A stretch of DNA of 64,000 bases from Salinirubrum litoreum (GCF_020567425.1 NZ_JAJCVJ010000001.1:62001-126000), one strand, 5' to 3'. Counted from the stretch's first letter, positions 1-8,403 are shown. Translations and numbers: made by a program. Notes: generated by a model not told the origin, from the letters alone.

Positions 1-2
1 AT

Positions 3-668
3 CTGGCCACCGACACCGCCGAACTTCAGCCGACGTGGGCCGACTACTACACGCAGGTTCTCACTGACAAGGATATCGTGGTCGAGCGCGACCTGACCGA
101 GAAACAGTTGACTGCCCGGCCGGACACGCCGGTCAGGTTCGCGGACGTGACCGTCACCGAGCAGATCACGGGCTTCGAGCGCAAGGACCGCGCGAGTGGC
201 GAGACGATCGGCACCGAGACGCTGGACCTGCCGGAGACGACCCTGCGGACGCGGGCGCTCTACTTCACGGTCCCCGAAGACCTCGAGACGGCGATGCGGT
301 CGGAGGGCGGCGAGTACGGGTTCAACGGCGGCATCCACGCCGCAGAACACGGGATGATCTCGCTGTTCCCGCTGCACCTGCTGTGTGACCGGGCGGACAT
401 CGGCGGCATCTCGACGCCGTTCCACGGCCACACCGGGCAGAGTACGATCTTCATCTACGACGGCTATCCGGGTGGCGTCGGCCTGACGCGGTCGGGGTAC
501 GACGCGGTGGAGTCGCTGATGGACCGCACCGCGAAACTGATCGACGGCTGTACCTGCGAGGGTGGCTGTCCGGCCTGCGTGCAGTCGCCCCACTGCGGGA
601 ACGCGAACGACCCGCTGTCGAAACCCGAGGCCGTCATGCTGTTGGAAGGGCTGACCGGCACGGACTGA
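3..668 (+). CDS. DEAD/DEAH-box helicase, C-terminal part (DUF1998, MrfA/YprA-like), 5' end outside window
   Basis: Only the last 221 residues are present; the frame is open to the window edge, so the gene begins upstream. The segment carries the DUF1998 signature: a Cys cluster C-T-C-E-G-G-C-P-A-C followed by a further Cys in SPHCGN, near the C terminus, after a segment with HAAEHGMISLFPL and YDGYPGGVGLTR. In the bacterial MrfA/YprA family this domain follows two RecA-like helicase domains and binds a metal; the family unwinds DNA 3'-5' and MrfA acts in mitomycin-lesion repair. Function here is by family only, since the motor domains are not visible. A 24-base tandem repeat follows the stop. 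Confidence 0.9.
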   Translation: MATDTAELQPTWADYYTQVLTDKDIVVERDLTEKQLTARPDTPVRFADVTVTEQITGFERKDRASGETIGTETLDLPETTLRTRALYFTVPEDLETAMRSEGGEYGFNGGIHAAEHGMISLFPLHLLCDRADIGGISTPFHGHTGQSTIFIYDGYPGGVGLTRSGYDAVESLMDRTAKLIDGCTCEGGCPACVQSPHCGNANDPLSKPEAVMLLEGLTGTD

Positions 669-672
669 GTCG

Positions 673-727
673 GTTCGTCGGTGGAGACGGGGGTGAGTTC
701 GTCGGTGGAGACAGGGGAGAGTTCGTC
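673..727. repeat. 24-base direct tandem repeat between convergent genes
   Basis: The 16-mer GTTCGTCGGTGGAGAC begins at 673 and again at 697, and the first seven bases recur at 721, giving about 2.3 copies with a 24-base period. The array fills the gap between the helicase stop and the stop of the next gene, which reads in from the other strand, and its last copy runs into that stop codon. It is probably a replication-slippage duplication. Confidence 0.7.
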
Positions 728-1103
728 ACTCGGGCACGATCCGGAGCAGTTCGGCGTAGGGGACGTAGCCGCACTTCTCGCCGTCCGCGTCGGTCAGCTT
801 CAGGCCGTGTTCCCCCTCGCTGAAGCCGTGGCAGGTGATCGGGTCCTCGGCCGGGACGCGACTCGGTCGGCTCTCGGTCCCTTCGGCGTCGGAGACGACT
901 GCTGTGTCTGCGCCGGTCGTCCCCGCTCCGGTCGTACTGGTTCCAGTCCCGCTCTTCCCGATCGGTGGCGCAGGATTCCCGCCCGGCGTTGACGATTTCG
1001 AACCAGCATGGTCGGCGGGTGTCGAACCGGCGTCGGGGGAACTGGCGTCGGCAGAAGTGGAGTCGGCGGGCGATTCGGTCGTGGTGCGGACGACGACGCG
1101 CAT
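726..1103 (-). CDS. Small haloarchaeal protein of unknown function with S/T-rich insert
   Basis: This is a 125-residue protein that I cannot assign to a known function. It starts with a likely beta strand (MRVVVRTT), continues with about 75 residues rich in Ser, Thr, Gly, Pro and Ala (roughly 10-85), and ends in a compact domain containing ITCHGFSEGEHGLKL and a final YVPYAELLRIVPE. The N- and C-terminal pieces look like one small fold split by a disordered insert, a common haloarchaeal pattern. Coding status is supported by codon bias and the conserved-looking C terminus. It is convergent with the upstream helicase. Confidence 0.6.
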   Translation of the reverse strand: MRVVVRTTTESPADSTSADASSPDAGSTPADHAGSKSSTPGGNPAPPIGKSGTGTSTTGAGTTGADTAVVSDAEGTESRPSRVPAEDPITCHGFSEGEHGLKLTDADGEKCGYVPYAELLRIVPE

Positions 1104-1211
1104 ACCCGCGACGAGGCGCGCGAGACGCCTAAAACCGGGTGACGTGACGGTTCTGTAGAACGAGTTCGACCGTCGCCGGGTCCGGTTCCGGACAACCGGG
1201 GGTCGGCACCT

Positions 1212-2123
1212 TCACGCGGGGCCGGTCAGCTTCAGCGACGTCGTCGCCCGCGTCGCGTCGGCGGGGACGAGCACGTCGGCCGAGACCTCGCGCACTGCGG
1301 CGGGCTTGATCGTGCCGACCGGACACGTCTGGCTCCCGATCCGGGTGCCGGTCCCGTCGTAGAACTCGACGGCGACCTCGACGCTCGTCTCCTCGCCCTC
1401 GTTCTCGACGACGAACTCGGCTCGGCTCACCTGTCCCTGGAGGTCGGACACCGTCGCCTCGGTGTCGTCGGTGTCGTAGAACGTCACGCTCCGCACCGAG
1501 ACGGAGTCGAGCGTGTCGCTCTTGATGTACCGAAACAGTTTGTCGCTGATCTGCTGGTACAGTTCGTCGCCCTCGCTTCCGTCCTCGAACAGGACGCTGA
1601 TCGGGTTCAGATCCGCCCGGAGGTCGCTCGCGATCGTGGTTCGATTCTTCCGGCTGATCTTCAGGCGGCGGTAGTCCTCGATGAACGAGTCGAACTGCTC
1701 TGGCAGGTCACCGTCGTACAGTTCCGCGAACCCACGAAGCTCCGCGTCGAAGTTGAGTAGCGGCGGGAGCGGTGCGGCCTGCCGGTTCCCGACGACCCAC
1801 GGCTTGGCCGGTCTGGTGTCCGTCTGCTCTGCGGTCTGGGTCGTCGCGGTTCCCCGGTCGGGGTCGAAGTAGCCGAGCGTCTCCAGCGCAGAGGCGATGA
1901 TCGCCGTGAGGACGGTGACGAGCAGGACCCCCGCCGTGAGGAGGTGTGAGACCGGACTCGGGAGCGTGAACTGGAACGCCGCGATGAACACGCAGGTGAC
2001 GATGCCGACGGTCAGGACGAACGAGCCGAAGTTCGGGTCTTCGCCGAGGATCGACTCGAAGCTGTCGAGCGGACCCGGTTCGGCCTCGGCCTCGTCGTCC
2101 GTGGGTCTGTCGGGCTGGCTCAT
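1212..2123 (-). CDS. Membrane-anchored protein of unknown function, two TM segments and soluble C-terminal domain
   Basis: The protein has 303 residues. Acidic residues 1-32 are followed by two hydrophobic segments (about 34-56 and 60-80), a linker rich in Thr/Gln, a helical part (about 110-190) and a C-terminal beta-rich domain (about 200-303) with VEVAVEFYDGTGTRIG, resembling an FxLYD/Ig-like fold. I start at the ATG at 2123 because its ATGA overlaps the stop of the small membrane protein upstream, indicating translational coupling. The frame stays open to 2537, but that extension lies opposite the partner gene and past its promoter. Function unknown; probably works with its partner in the membrane. 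Confidence 0.75.
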   Translation of the reverse strand: MSQPDRPTDDEAEAEPGPLDSFESILGEDPNFGSFVLTVGIVTCVFIAAFQFTLPSPVSHLLTAGVLLVTVLTAIIASALETLGYFDPDRGTATTQTAEQTDTRPAKPWVVGNRQAAPLPPLLNFDAELRGFAELYDGDLPEQFDSFIEDYRRLKISRKNRTTIASDLRADLNPISVLFEDGSEGDELYQQISDKLFRYIKSDTLDSVSVRSVTFYDTDDTEATVSDLQGQVSRAEFVVENEGEETSVEVAVEFYDGTGTRIGSQTCPVGTIKPAAVREVSADVLVPADATRATTSLKLTGPA

Positions 2124-2359
2124 GTCGAGTCTGCGGCCGTCTCGGCGGCCGTCTGTGACTTCACGGCTCGCTGGAGGATCTGGACGAGGTGAGCGACCCA
2201 GAGGCCGGCGGTGAACCCGAAGAGCGTCCCGACGACCGTCAGTCGAATCGGGTCGGCCAGCGGTGCGAAGGCGCTGATGATACACAGTGAGCCGAACACG
2301 ACCATGAGCCCGTACTGGACCCGCGTCTCCCTGTTCGCCGTCCGTATGGCTTCGAGCAT
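2120..2359 (-). CDS. Small two-TM membrane protein, first gene of a two-gene operon
   Basis: A 79-residue protein with a basic N terminus (MLEAIRTANRETRV), two hydrophobic helices (about 15-36 and 40-62) and a short polar tail. It is not assignable to a named family. Its TGA overlaps the ATG of the following 303-residue membrane protein by four bases, so the two are co-translated and probably form one membrane complex. On the minus strand a run reading GCTCTTTAAACG lies about 20-30 bases before the ATG and is a plausible TATA box. Confidence 0.7.
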   Translation of the reverse strand: MLEAIRTANRETRVQYGLMVVFGSLCIISAFAPLADPIRLTVVGTLFGFTAGLWVAHLVQILQRAVKSQTAAETAADST

Positions 2360-2445
2360 TACAGATCAACAGGGGCTCCGTGCTCTTTAAACGTGTGACA
2401 GCGGTGACGGTGTGCTCCGACGCTGCGGGCGACTGGGGCCGGAAC

Positions 2446-5400
2446 CTACCGGAGCGCCTCGGCCACCTTCTCGACGGGGTGTGGCGGCTCGCGTTCTGCA
2501 CTCTCGCGGTCGCCGAGTTGACTCCGACAGGACGCACCCGGCGCGACCACCGTCTCGCCGGGGCTGTCGTCGATCTGATCGAACAGGATCGAGCCGATCG
2601 CTTTGCTCATCGAGTAGTGTTCGGCCTCGTAGCCGAAACTGCCGGCCATCCCACAGCAGGTGGAGTCGAGTGGGTCGACCTCGTAGCCGGCCCGGCGCAG
2701 AACGCCGACCGCGTGGTGGTCCTTCTTCGTGGCTTTCTGGTGGCAGTGCCCGTGATACGTCAGGTGGTCCGGACCCGCGGGCGCGTCGAACGCCATCGCC
2801 TCGTCGAGTCGGAACCGATCCACGTACTCCAGCACGCCGTAGCTGTTGGCGGCGTAGGTCTCGGCGTCCTCGCCCGACAGCAGATCGAGGTAGTCGTGCT
2901 GGAACATCACCGCGTCGGAGGGTTCGACCACGACCACGTCCCAGCCGTCGCTGATCCGTGGCACGAGCACCTCGACGTTCTGTGCCGCGGCGTCCCGTGC
3001 CTTGTCGAGGAATCCTTTGGAGTGTGGTGGACGACCACTGCCGGCGACGTCCGACGGGATCTCGACGTGGACGTCCGCCGCTTCGAGGAGTCTCACGGCC
3101 GCCTTCCCGGCTTCGGGATGGTTGTAGTTCGTGTAGCTGTCGGGAAACAGGAGGGCCTTGCGGGTCGCGTCCTCGGCCGGAACCCGAGCACCACCCCGAT
3201 CCGCGAACCAGTCTTCGAGACTCTCGGACCGGAACGTCGGCAGACTGCGTTCTCTGGCGATACCGACCGTCCCCTCCATGATCGTGCGCGCGCCCGGCAC
3301 CTTCGGGGCGGCGTTCGCGAGCGTCGCGAACCGGGAGCCGAGTGCCGACAGCGAGTCGATGTTGGCGAAGATGCGGTCCCGGAGGCTCGCCCCCTCGCGC
3401 TGGTGGTACTCGTGGGTCACCTCGGCTTTCAGCTTCGCCATGTCCACCTCGCTCGGGCAGTCTTTGATGCAGCCTTTACAGCCGACACACAGGTCGAGCA
3501 CCTCGTGGACGAACTCCTCGGAGAACTGCTCGTCCTCGTCGAACTCGCCGGCCATCGCGTTCCGGAGCATGTTCGCCCGACCGCGCGTCGACTGAATCTC
3601 CTCCTCGGCGGCGCGGTAGGTCGGACACATCACGCCGCCGGTCGTCTCCTGTGGTCCACGACAGCCAGCACAGCCGTGACACAACTCCGCCATCCCCTGC
3701 AGGCCGTTGTCGTTGTCCCAGTTCAGCGTCGGCTCGAAGCCGGCGTCGAACTCGTAGTCCGGATCGAACCGCAGGTGCTCGGCCATGTCGTGGTCGCCAC
3801 AGACGTTCCCCGGGTTGAGGAGCCAGTCGGGGTCGAACGCCGACTTCAACTCCCGGAAGGTCTGCCAGAGGTCGTCGCCGTACAGCTTCCGGTTCCACTG
3901 TGTTCTGGCTCTCCCGTCGCCGTGTTCGCCCGAGACCGACCCGCCGTACTTGACCACGAGGTCGGTCACGCGGTCGGCGATGTCCTCGAACGACGCCAGC
4001 CCTTCGGCGGTCTTCGTGTTGATCAGCGGTCGGATGTGCAGGACACCGGGACCGGCGTGAGCGTAGTACGACGCGAAGGTGTCGTGATCGTCGAGCACGT
4101 CCTGAAACTCGGTGACGTACGCCGGCAGGTGCTCGGCCGGAATCGCGGTGTCCTCGATGTACGCGATGTGTTTCTCGTCGGTCGTCCGCGACAGCAGGAT
4201 GGGCAGGCCCGACTTCCGCATCTTCCAGAACTTCGCGCGCGTCTCGTCGTCGTGGGCCTCCATCGCCGTGCGGGCGACCCGCGGCGTCTCGGTCAGATCG
4301 GTCGCGCCGTCGCTCGGCTTCTCCTCGGGTGTGGCCGTCTCGGCGGGCACCCGGTCGGCGATCAGATCCGCGACCTTCTGGCGGCCCGCCTCGTCGTTCT
4401 CGGCGTAGAACTCCACGAGCAGGACCGAGTCGGTCCCCTCCGGGAGCATCCCGACGACGTCTGAGAACTCGGCGGTGTCGCGCGCCAGGTCGAGCAACAC
4501 GTCGTCCATCACCTCGACCGCGGCGGGGTCGTGTTCGAGGATGGGTGCGACGTCCTCCATCGCCGAGACCACGTCGTCGTAGGTCAGCAGGGCGACCGAC
4601 TTCGTGTTCGGGATCGGTTCCAGCGAGACGGTCGCCTCGGTGACGATACCGAGCGTCCCCTCCGATCCGGCGAGGAGGCGCGCGAGGTTGACGGTGCCCG
4701 GTTCCGACGCCGGATCGACGCCGGAGTCGTCCGGCAGGCGACGCTCGCCGCGCATCTCGTCGACCAGCATGTCGAGGTTGTAGCCGGAGACGTTCCGCTT
4801 CAGGTCGGGATACGTGGCCGAGATCTCGTCGGCCTCCTCGTCCAGAATCCGGGCGACTTCGGCGTAGATGCGTTCCGCCAGATCGCCCTCCGGGTCGCCC
4901 TCTTCGCGCAGTGTCTCGACTTCGACTTCGCCGAAGGTCGTCACGGTGCCGTCCGCCAAGACGACCTCGGCCGATTCGAGGTAGTAGTCGGTCTTGCCGT
5001 ACTTCAGCGAGTGTGCGCCGGTCGAGTTGTTGCCGATCGCGCCGCCGAGGACGGACTTGTCGCCCCACGCCGGGTCGGGCGCGAACTTCAGGCCGTGGTC
5101 GGCGAGGTCGGCGTTCAGGTCGCCGAGTCGGACGCCGGCCTCGGCGCGAGCGATGCCCGCCTCGGGGTCGATCTCCAGCACGCGGTTCAGGTCGGTCGAG
5201 AAGTCGAGCACGACCGCCTCGTTGACCGTCTGGCCGGCGAGACTCGTCCCGCCGCCGCGGGGCAAGACCGGGATCTCCCGGCGGGCGCAGTACTCCATCA
5301 CCGCCGCCACGTCCTCGGTCGAGGTCGGCATGACGACGCCGATGGGCGTCTGCTGGTAGGCCGAGGCGTCGGTCGCGTACAGTTCGCGGGTGTAGGAGTC

Positions 5401-5535
5401 GAACCGCACCTCGCCGTCGATCAACCTGTCGAGGTCGTCGACGAGGCCCGGCCGGGCCACCTCGTCGCTGGCGTAGTCGTAGTTCGCCCGGTCGCCAGCC
5501 GGGTCGTCGGGTGTCGTGTGTGAGTGGGATGCCAT
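2446..5535 (-). CDS. dld: FAD-binding and Fe-S oxidoreductase, probable D-lactate (D-2-hydroxyacid) dehydrogenase
   Basis: A 1029-residue fusion of a GlcD-type flavin domain and a GlpC/GlcF-type Fe-S domain. The FAD-binding PCMH part shows GGGTSLAGQT (94-103) and GAIGNNSTGAHS (165-176); the flavin C-terminal domain shows SGEHGDGR (535-542). Cys clusters follow at 619-637 (CHGCAGC then CP) and 683-694 (CVGCKGCIKDCP), then two CCG-type halves, the last containing CHCHQK and CCGMAGSFGY. It should oxidise a D-2-hydroxyacid and pass electrons to quinone. The adjacent lactate permease and Lut genes point to D-lactate; E. coli YdiJ of the same architecture prefers D-2-hydroxyglutarate, so the substrate is inferred. 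A TATA box at 5563-5570 suggests leaderless transcription from its own promoter. Confidence 0.85.
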   Translation of the reverse strand: MASHSHTTPDDPAGDRANYDYASDEVARPGLVDDLDRLIDGEVRFDSYTRELYATDASAYQQTPIGVVMPTSTEDVAAVMEYCARREIPVLPRGGGTSLAGQTVNEAVVLDFSTDLNRVLEIDPEAGIARAEAGVRLGDLNADLADHGLKFAPDPAWGDKSVLGGAIGNNSTGAHSLKYGKTDYYLESAEVVLADGTVTTFGEVEVETLREEGDPEGDLAERIYAEVARILDEEADEISATYPDLKRNVSGYNLDMLVDEMRGERRLPDDSGVDPASEPGTVNLARLLAGSEGTLGIVTEATVSLEPIPNTKSVALLTYDDVVSAMEDVAPILEHDPAAVEVMDDVLLDLARDTAEFSDVVGMLPEGTDSVLLVEFYAENDEAGRQKVADLIADRVPAETATPEEKPSDGATDLTETPRVARTAMEAHDDETRAKFWKMRKSGLPILLSRTTDEKHIAYIEDTAIPAEHLPAYVTEFQDVLDDHDTFASYYAHAGPGVLHIRPLINTKTAEGLASFEDIADRVTDLVVKYGGSVSGEHGDGRARTQWNRKLYGDDLWQTFRELKSAFDPDWLLNPGNVCGDHDMAEHLRFDPDYEFDAGFEPTLNWDNDNGLQGMAELCHGCAGCRGPQETTGGVMCPTYRAAEEEIQSTRGRANMLRNAMAGEFDEDEQFSEEFVHEVLDLCVGCKGCIKDCPSEVDMAKLKAEVTHEYHQREGASLRDRIFANIDSLSALGSRFATLANAAPKVPGARTIMEGTVGIARERSLPTFRSESLEDWFADRGGARVPAEDATRKALLFPDSYTNYNHPEAGKAAVRLLEAADVHVEIPSDVAGSGRPPHSKGFLDKARDAAAQNVEVLVPRISDGWDVVVVEPSDAVMFQHDYLDLLSGEDAETYAANSYGVLEYVDRFRLDEAMAFDAPAGPDHLTYHGHCHQKATKKDHHAVGVLRRAGYEVDPLDSTCCGMAGSFGYEAEHYSMSKAIGSILFDQIDDSPGETVVAPGASCRSQLGDRESAEREPPHPVEKVAEALR

Positions 5536-5562
5536 CGTTGTGTGTTGGGTACGACCGTAGTT

Positions 5563-5570
5563 TCATAAAA
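5563..5570 (-). promoter_or_regulatory. TATA box of the D-lactate dehydrogenase gene
   Basis: On the minus strand the sequence reads TTTTATGA, 28-35 bases before the ATG at 5535, the spacing expected for a leaderless haloarchaeal promoter. It shows that this gene need not depend on read-through from the permease 124 bases upstream. Confidence 0.55.
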
Positions 5571-5658
5571 CCGCCACCGCGACCCGGCGACCGAGACGCC
5601 CGGACACGGCGTGTTCGAGACCCGATACGAGTGCGTGTCGGTGCCGTCGCCGAGCGTC

Positions 5659-7401
5659 TCAGAAGACCCCCGGGAACAGCACGTAGCTGAACAGCAACGC
5701 AAGCAGGCCCGTCATCGTCCCGTAGTACGCGAGCGGGATCAGTTCGAGGCGGATGACCCGTCCCTCCTCGCCGACGAGGCCGACGACTGCGAGCGCAGCC
5801 ACGACGTTGTGGACGGCGATGAGGTTCCCGATAGCCCCGCCGACGGCCTGCGCACCGAGCATCAGCGTCCGGGAGGTGCCGATGTTCTCCGCGACGCCGT
5901 ACTGGAACGTCCCGAACAGGATGTCCGAGACGGTGTTCGACCCCGCGAGGAACGCACCGAAGGCGCCGACGAAGGCCGCCAGGAACGGGTACGCCCCGCC
6001 GGCGGCCCCTGCCATCCCGTCCGAGAGCACGATGAGCATACTGTCGGTCTCGGTCGCCGCACCCGACTGGAGCATGATCTGGACCGTCGCCACCGCGAAC
6101 AGCAGGGCGATCACGGCCGGCGCGACCTTCTCGACCGTCTCGCTCCACGAGTCGACGATCTCCCGTCTGTCCATGCCGTGGAGCGGGATGGTCGCCAGGT
6201 GGACGGCGACGAACACCGCACCCGGCAGGTAGAGAATCTCGAACGACCCGCCGAGGCCGGTGCCGAGGATGTTCCCCCACGACAGCGTGAAGATGTCCGC
6301 ACGCAGGAACGCCGTCACCGGATCGGCGACGCGGGTGACGACCAGCAGGAGCGCGACGAGGCCGTAGGGGGCCCACGCCCGCAGGAGCGACATCTGCTGG
6401 ACCTGCCCGCCGTCGGCCGCGACGGCACCGCTCCGGGAGGACGACTCGCCGGGCTGGATGTCACCGACCCAGTGGTCGGGCCACTCCGCCTGCGGGCCGA
6501 AGTCCCACTCCTCGTCGGGGTGGAGGTAGCCGGCCTTCAGCACGCCGACCGTGGCGAACAGCCCGACCATCGAACCGATGAGGCCGGGGAACTCCGGCCC
6601 GAGGAAGTACGCGGTCAGGAAGTACGGGATCGAGAAGGACGCCCAGGCGAACAGCGTGAGCGGCACGACCTCCAGTGCGGGCTTGATGGACCGCTCCTCC
6701 CCGAAGAAGCGCGTCATCATGGCGACGCCGATGAACGGCAGCGCGATGCCGACGATCACGTGGTAGGAGGCCGCCCAGACGGCGATGTCGGCGACCCACT
6801 GGGCGACCGCGGCGTCGGTCCCGCCGGCCGCGGCGTACGCGGGCTGGTTGACGACGTCGCCCGCGATCTCCTGGACGTTCTCGAAGATGTCGATCATCCC
6901 GATGATGAGCGGCGTCCCGACGGCCCCGAAGGTGATGGCCATCAGGTTGCCCGTCAGTGCTACCACGACGGCCGCCATCGGCGGGAAGCCGAGGCCGACG
7001 AGCAGCGGACCGACGATGGCGGCCGGCGTGCCGAAGCCGGCGGCCGACTCGATGAACGAGCCCATCAGGAACACGAGCAGGACGACCTGCACGCGGCGGT
7101 CCTCGCTGACGGACGCGAACCCTTGGTTGATGACGTCGAACGCACCGGTCTGTTTCAGCGTGTACAGCAGCAGGATCGCTCCGAAGACGATGTAGAGGAT
7201 GTTCGTCGCGGTGATGAACCCCGTGATCGACGCGGCCGCGATCCACCGGAGGCTCATCCCCCACCCGACGAGGCCGGCCAGGACGGCGACGACGAACGCC
7301 ACCGGCATCGCCCGCGTCGCGGGCCAGTACCGCCCGACCATCAGGTAGGCGATGGTCAAGAGCGGCAGGAGTGCGACGAGGACGCTCGTCGCCTCAACCA
7401 T
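5659..7401 (-). CDS. lctP: L-lactate permease (LctP family)
   Basis: A 580-residue, very hydrophobic protein with about 13-14 transmembrane helices. It shows LctP-family stretches such as MGSFIESAAGFGTPAAI, LTGNLMAITFGAVGTPLI and FAVATVQIMLQSG. The family imports lactate or glycolate with protons. It lies directly upstream of the dehydrogenase gene and divergent from a winged-helix regulator. Unusually for this window, the start has a GGAGG Shine-Dalgarno (plus-strand 7411-7415, nine bases before the ATG), and the candidate TATA box is about 100 bases upstream, so the mRNA should have a true leader. Confidence 0.93.
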   Translation of the reverse strand: MVEATSVLVALLPLLTIAYLMVGRYWPATRAMPVAFVVAVLAGLVGWGMSLRWIAAASITGFITATNILYIVFGAILLLYTLKQTGAFDVINQGFASVSEDRRVQVVLLVFLMGSFIESAAGFGTPAAIVGPLLVGLGFPPMAAVVVALTGNLMAITFGAVGTPLIIGMIDIFENVQEIAGDVVNQPAYAAAGGTDAAVAQWVADIAVWAASYHVIVGIALPFIGVAMMTRFFGEERSIKPALEVVPLTLFAWASFSIPYFLTAYFLGPEFPGLIGSMVGLFATVGVLKAGYLHPDEEWDFGPQAEWPDHWVGDIQPGESSSRSGAVAADGGQVQQMSLLRAWAPYGLVALLLVVTRVADPVTAFLRADIFTLSWGNILGTGLGGSFEILYLPGAVFVAVHLATIPLHGMDRREIVDSWSETVEKVAPAVIALLFAVATVQIMLQSGAATETDSMLIVLSDGMAGAAGGAYPFLAAFVGAFGAFLAGSNTVSDILFGTFQYGVAENIGTSRTLMLGAQAVGGAIGNLIAVHNVVAALAVVGLVGEEGRVIRLELIPLAYYGTMTGLLALLFSYVLFPGVF

Positions 7402-7410
7402 CGTCCCGAT

Positions 7411-7513
7411 CCTCCGTGTTCGTGGAACCAGTCGTGTGAGCCCGAGTCGTTCCAGACTCGTGCCTGAATTCGTGCACCATACTCCCAGCGCACCGACTAT
7501 CGTGATATATATC
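7411..7513 (-). promoter_or_regulatory. lctP promoter and leader: TATA box, leader hairpin, Shine-Dalgarno
   Basis: The self-complementary GATATATATC at 7504-7513 is the best TATA box. Transcription would start near 7480, giving a leader of about 80 bases. Inside it CGAGTC (7443-7448) pairs with GACTCG (7455-7460) around a six-base loop, followed by GGAGG at 7415-7411 (minus strand). A structured leader with an SD stands out among the leaderless neighbours and could allow translational control. Confidence 0.45.
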
Positions 7514-7578
7514 TATCGTTCGTTCGTGTTCAGCCTCGGACGACACACATATCAGAATGCGAGTACGAACTCCACTTC

Positions 7579-7586
7579 ACACGTGT
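7579..7586. promoter_or_regulatory. ACACGTGT palindrome in the lctP/regulator intergenic region
   Basis: An eight-base perfect palindrome with a CACGTG core lies upstream of the lctP TATA box. The same core recurs in the inverted repeat at 7695-7746 next to the regulator gene, so all three may bind the same protein. Confidence 0.35.
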
Positions 7587-7689
7587 TTACTGGAAGATTC
7601 CGGGCGCTGAGTGCCGTGGAGCCCGTACAGAGTTAACTCGGAGGCGTAGAAATTTCGAGCAGTGTGCGGTCCTCGTCGCACGTTCTCGC

Positions 7690-7758
7690 CTCTACACACG
7701 TGGAAACCGGCTCTACACACGAGTACACAGGCATTGTCCACGTGTGCAAAGGCTTTTG
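7690..7758. promoter_or_regulatory. Probable operator and promoter of the lactate-locus regulator
   Basis: Two signals overlap. CTCTACACACG occurs at 7690-7700 and 7711-7721, exactly 21 bases apart, two helical turns. CACACGTGGA (7695-7704) and TCCACGTGTG (7737-7746) form a perfect ten-base inverted repeat. The right arm abuts a TATA-like GGCTTTTG (7751-7758), about 27 bases before the regulator ATG at 7783. A dimeric regulator bound here would meet the transcription machinery; autoregulation by the adjacent winged-helix protein is the simplest reading, an inference. Confidence 0.5.
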
Positions 7759-7782
7759 CCCCGCAGGCGCGACGCTCGCGAC

Positions 7783-8358
7783 ATGAGCGACGGTGGCGAG
7801 CGGACACGGAACGACCGCGGGCAGTACGCCGACCGCATCCCGCCCGAGGCCGTCTTGGAGGTGTTCGAGGCACGCGACGACTGGGGGCGTCCGCTCACCG
7901 CGAGCGACGTCTTGGAGGAACTCGACTGCTCCCGCCGGACCGCCCACAACAAACTGAACGAACTCGTGGACCGTGGCGACCTGCGGACGCGGAAGGTCGG
8001 CGCGCGAAGCCGCGTCTGGTGGCGACAGATCGACCCTGCCGACGTGCGGACAGAGGCGGCGACAGACGAGGAGGAGCGACCCCCGGAGGTGGCCGCAGCG
8101 ATCGGCGAGGCCGACCTCCCCGGGAGCGGCCCGCGACTCGACGCCCGGCGCGAGGCGCTCTCGGCCGCCTACGAGTATCTCACCGACCACCCGGAGGCGA
8201 AGAAGGCCGACTTCCTGCGGGACGTCTACGCCGAGCATCCGGCCGGGTACGAGTCGGCCGAGGCGTGGTGGAACGCCATCCAGCCTGCGCTGAAGGAACT
8301 GCCGGGCGTCGACCCGCCGGACGAACGCGGTCACCTCTGGCACTTCCTCGGCGGGTAG
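7783..8358 (+). CDS. Winged-helix transcriptional regulator, probable lactate-locus regulator
   Basis: A 191-residue soluble protein. Residues about 18-75 form a winged helix: IPPEAVLEVFEARDDWGRP, then LTASDVLEELDCSRRTAHN with the recognition helix, then LVDRGDLRTRKVGARSRVW as wing. The C-terminal part (about 105-191) is conserved-looking but I do not recognise it; it may sense a ligand. I start at MSDGG because the ATG at 7783 sits about 27 bases after a TATA-like box; the frame is open 13 codons further, into that box. Its place between lctP and the lut genes, and the repeats in its own promoter, suggest it controls the lactate island and itself. Confidence 0.8.
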   Translation: MSDGGERTRNDRGQYADRIPPEAVLEVFEARDDWGRPLTASDVLEELDCSRRTAHNKLNELVDRGDLRTRKVGARSRVWWRQIDPADVRTEAATDEEERPPEVAAAIGEADLPGSGPRLDARREALSAAYEYLTDHPEAKKADFLRDVYAEHPAGYESAEAWWNAIQPALKELPGVDPPDERGHLWHFLGG

Positions 8359-8367
8359 ACCGTGTGG

Positions 8368-8373
8368 ATTTAT
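8368..8373 (+). promoter_or_regulatory. TATA-like element for the Nramp-like carrier transcript
   Basis: ATTTAT at 8368-8373 lies just after the regulator stop and would place a start near 8396-8400, a few bases before a 17-codon upstream ORF and about 55 bases before the carrier ATG. The carrier may therefore have its own promoter in addition to read-through from the regulator. Confidence 0.35.
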
Positions 8374-8403
8374 GCCCGACTACTCTCCACCTTCGACCGA
8401 TCC

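Noticed and set aside
2124-2537. N-terminal extension of the 303-residue membrane protein
   Set aside because: The upstream codons lie opposite a real overlapping small gene and its promoter, and the composition is not protein-like; the ATGA overlap fixes the start at 2123.
2380-4464. A 694-codon plus-strand frame over the dehydrogenase gene
   Set aside because: Antisense shadow; Val/Leu/Arg-rich composition without family motifs.
3476-6376. A 966-codon frame on the minus strand spanning the dehydrogenase and permease genes
   Set aside because: It is an alternate frame of two recognised genes, Arg-rich throughout, and crosses their promoter gap.
5611-7467. A 618-codon open frame on the plus strand opposite lctP
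   Set aside because: It is antisense to a clear permease, and its product is Arg/Asp-rich repeats of shadow type with no domain; high G+C with codon bias keeps such frames open.
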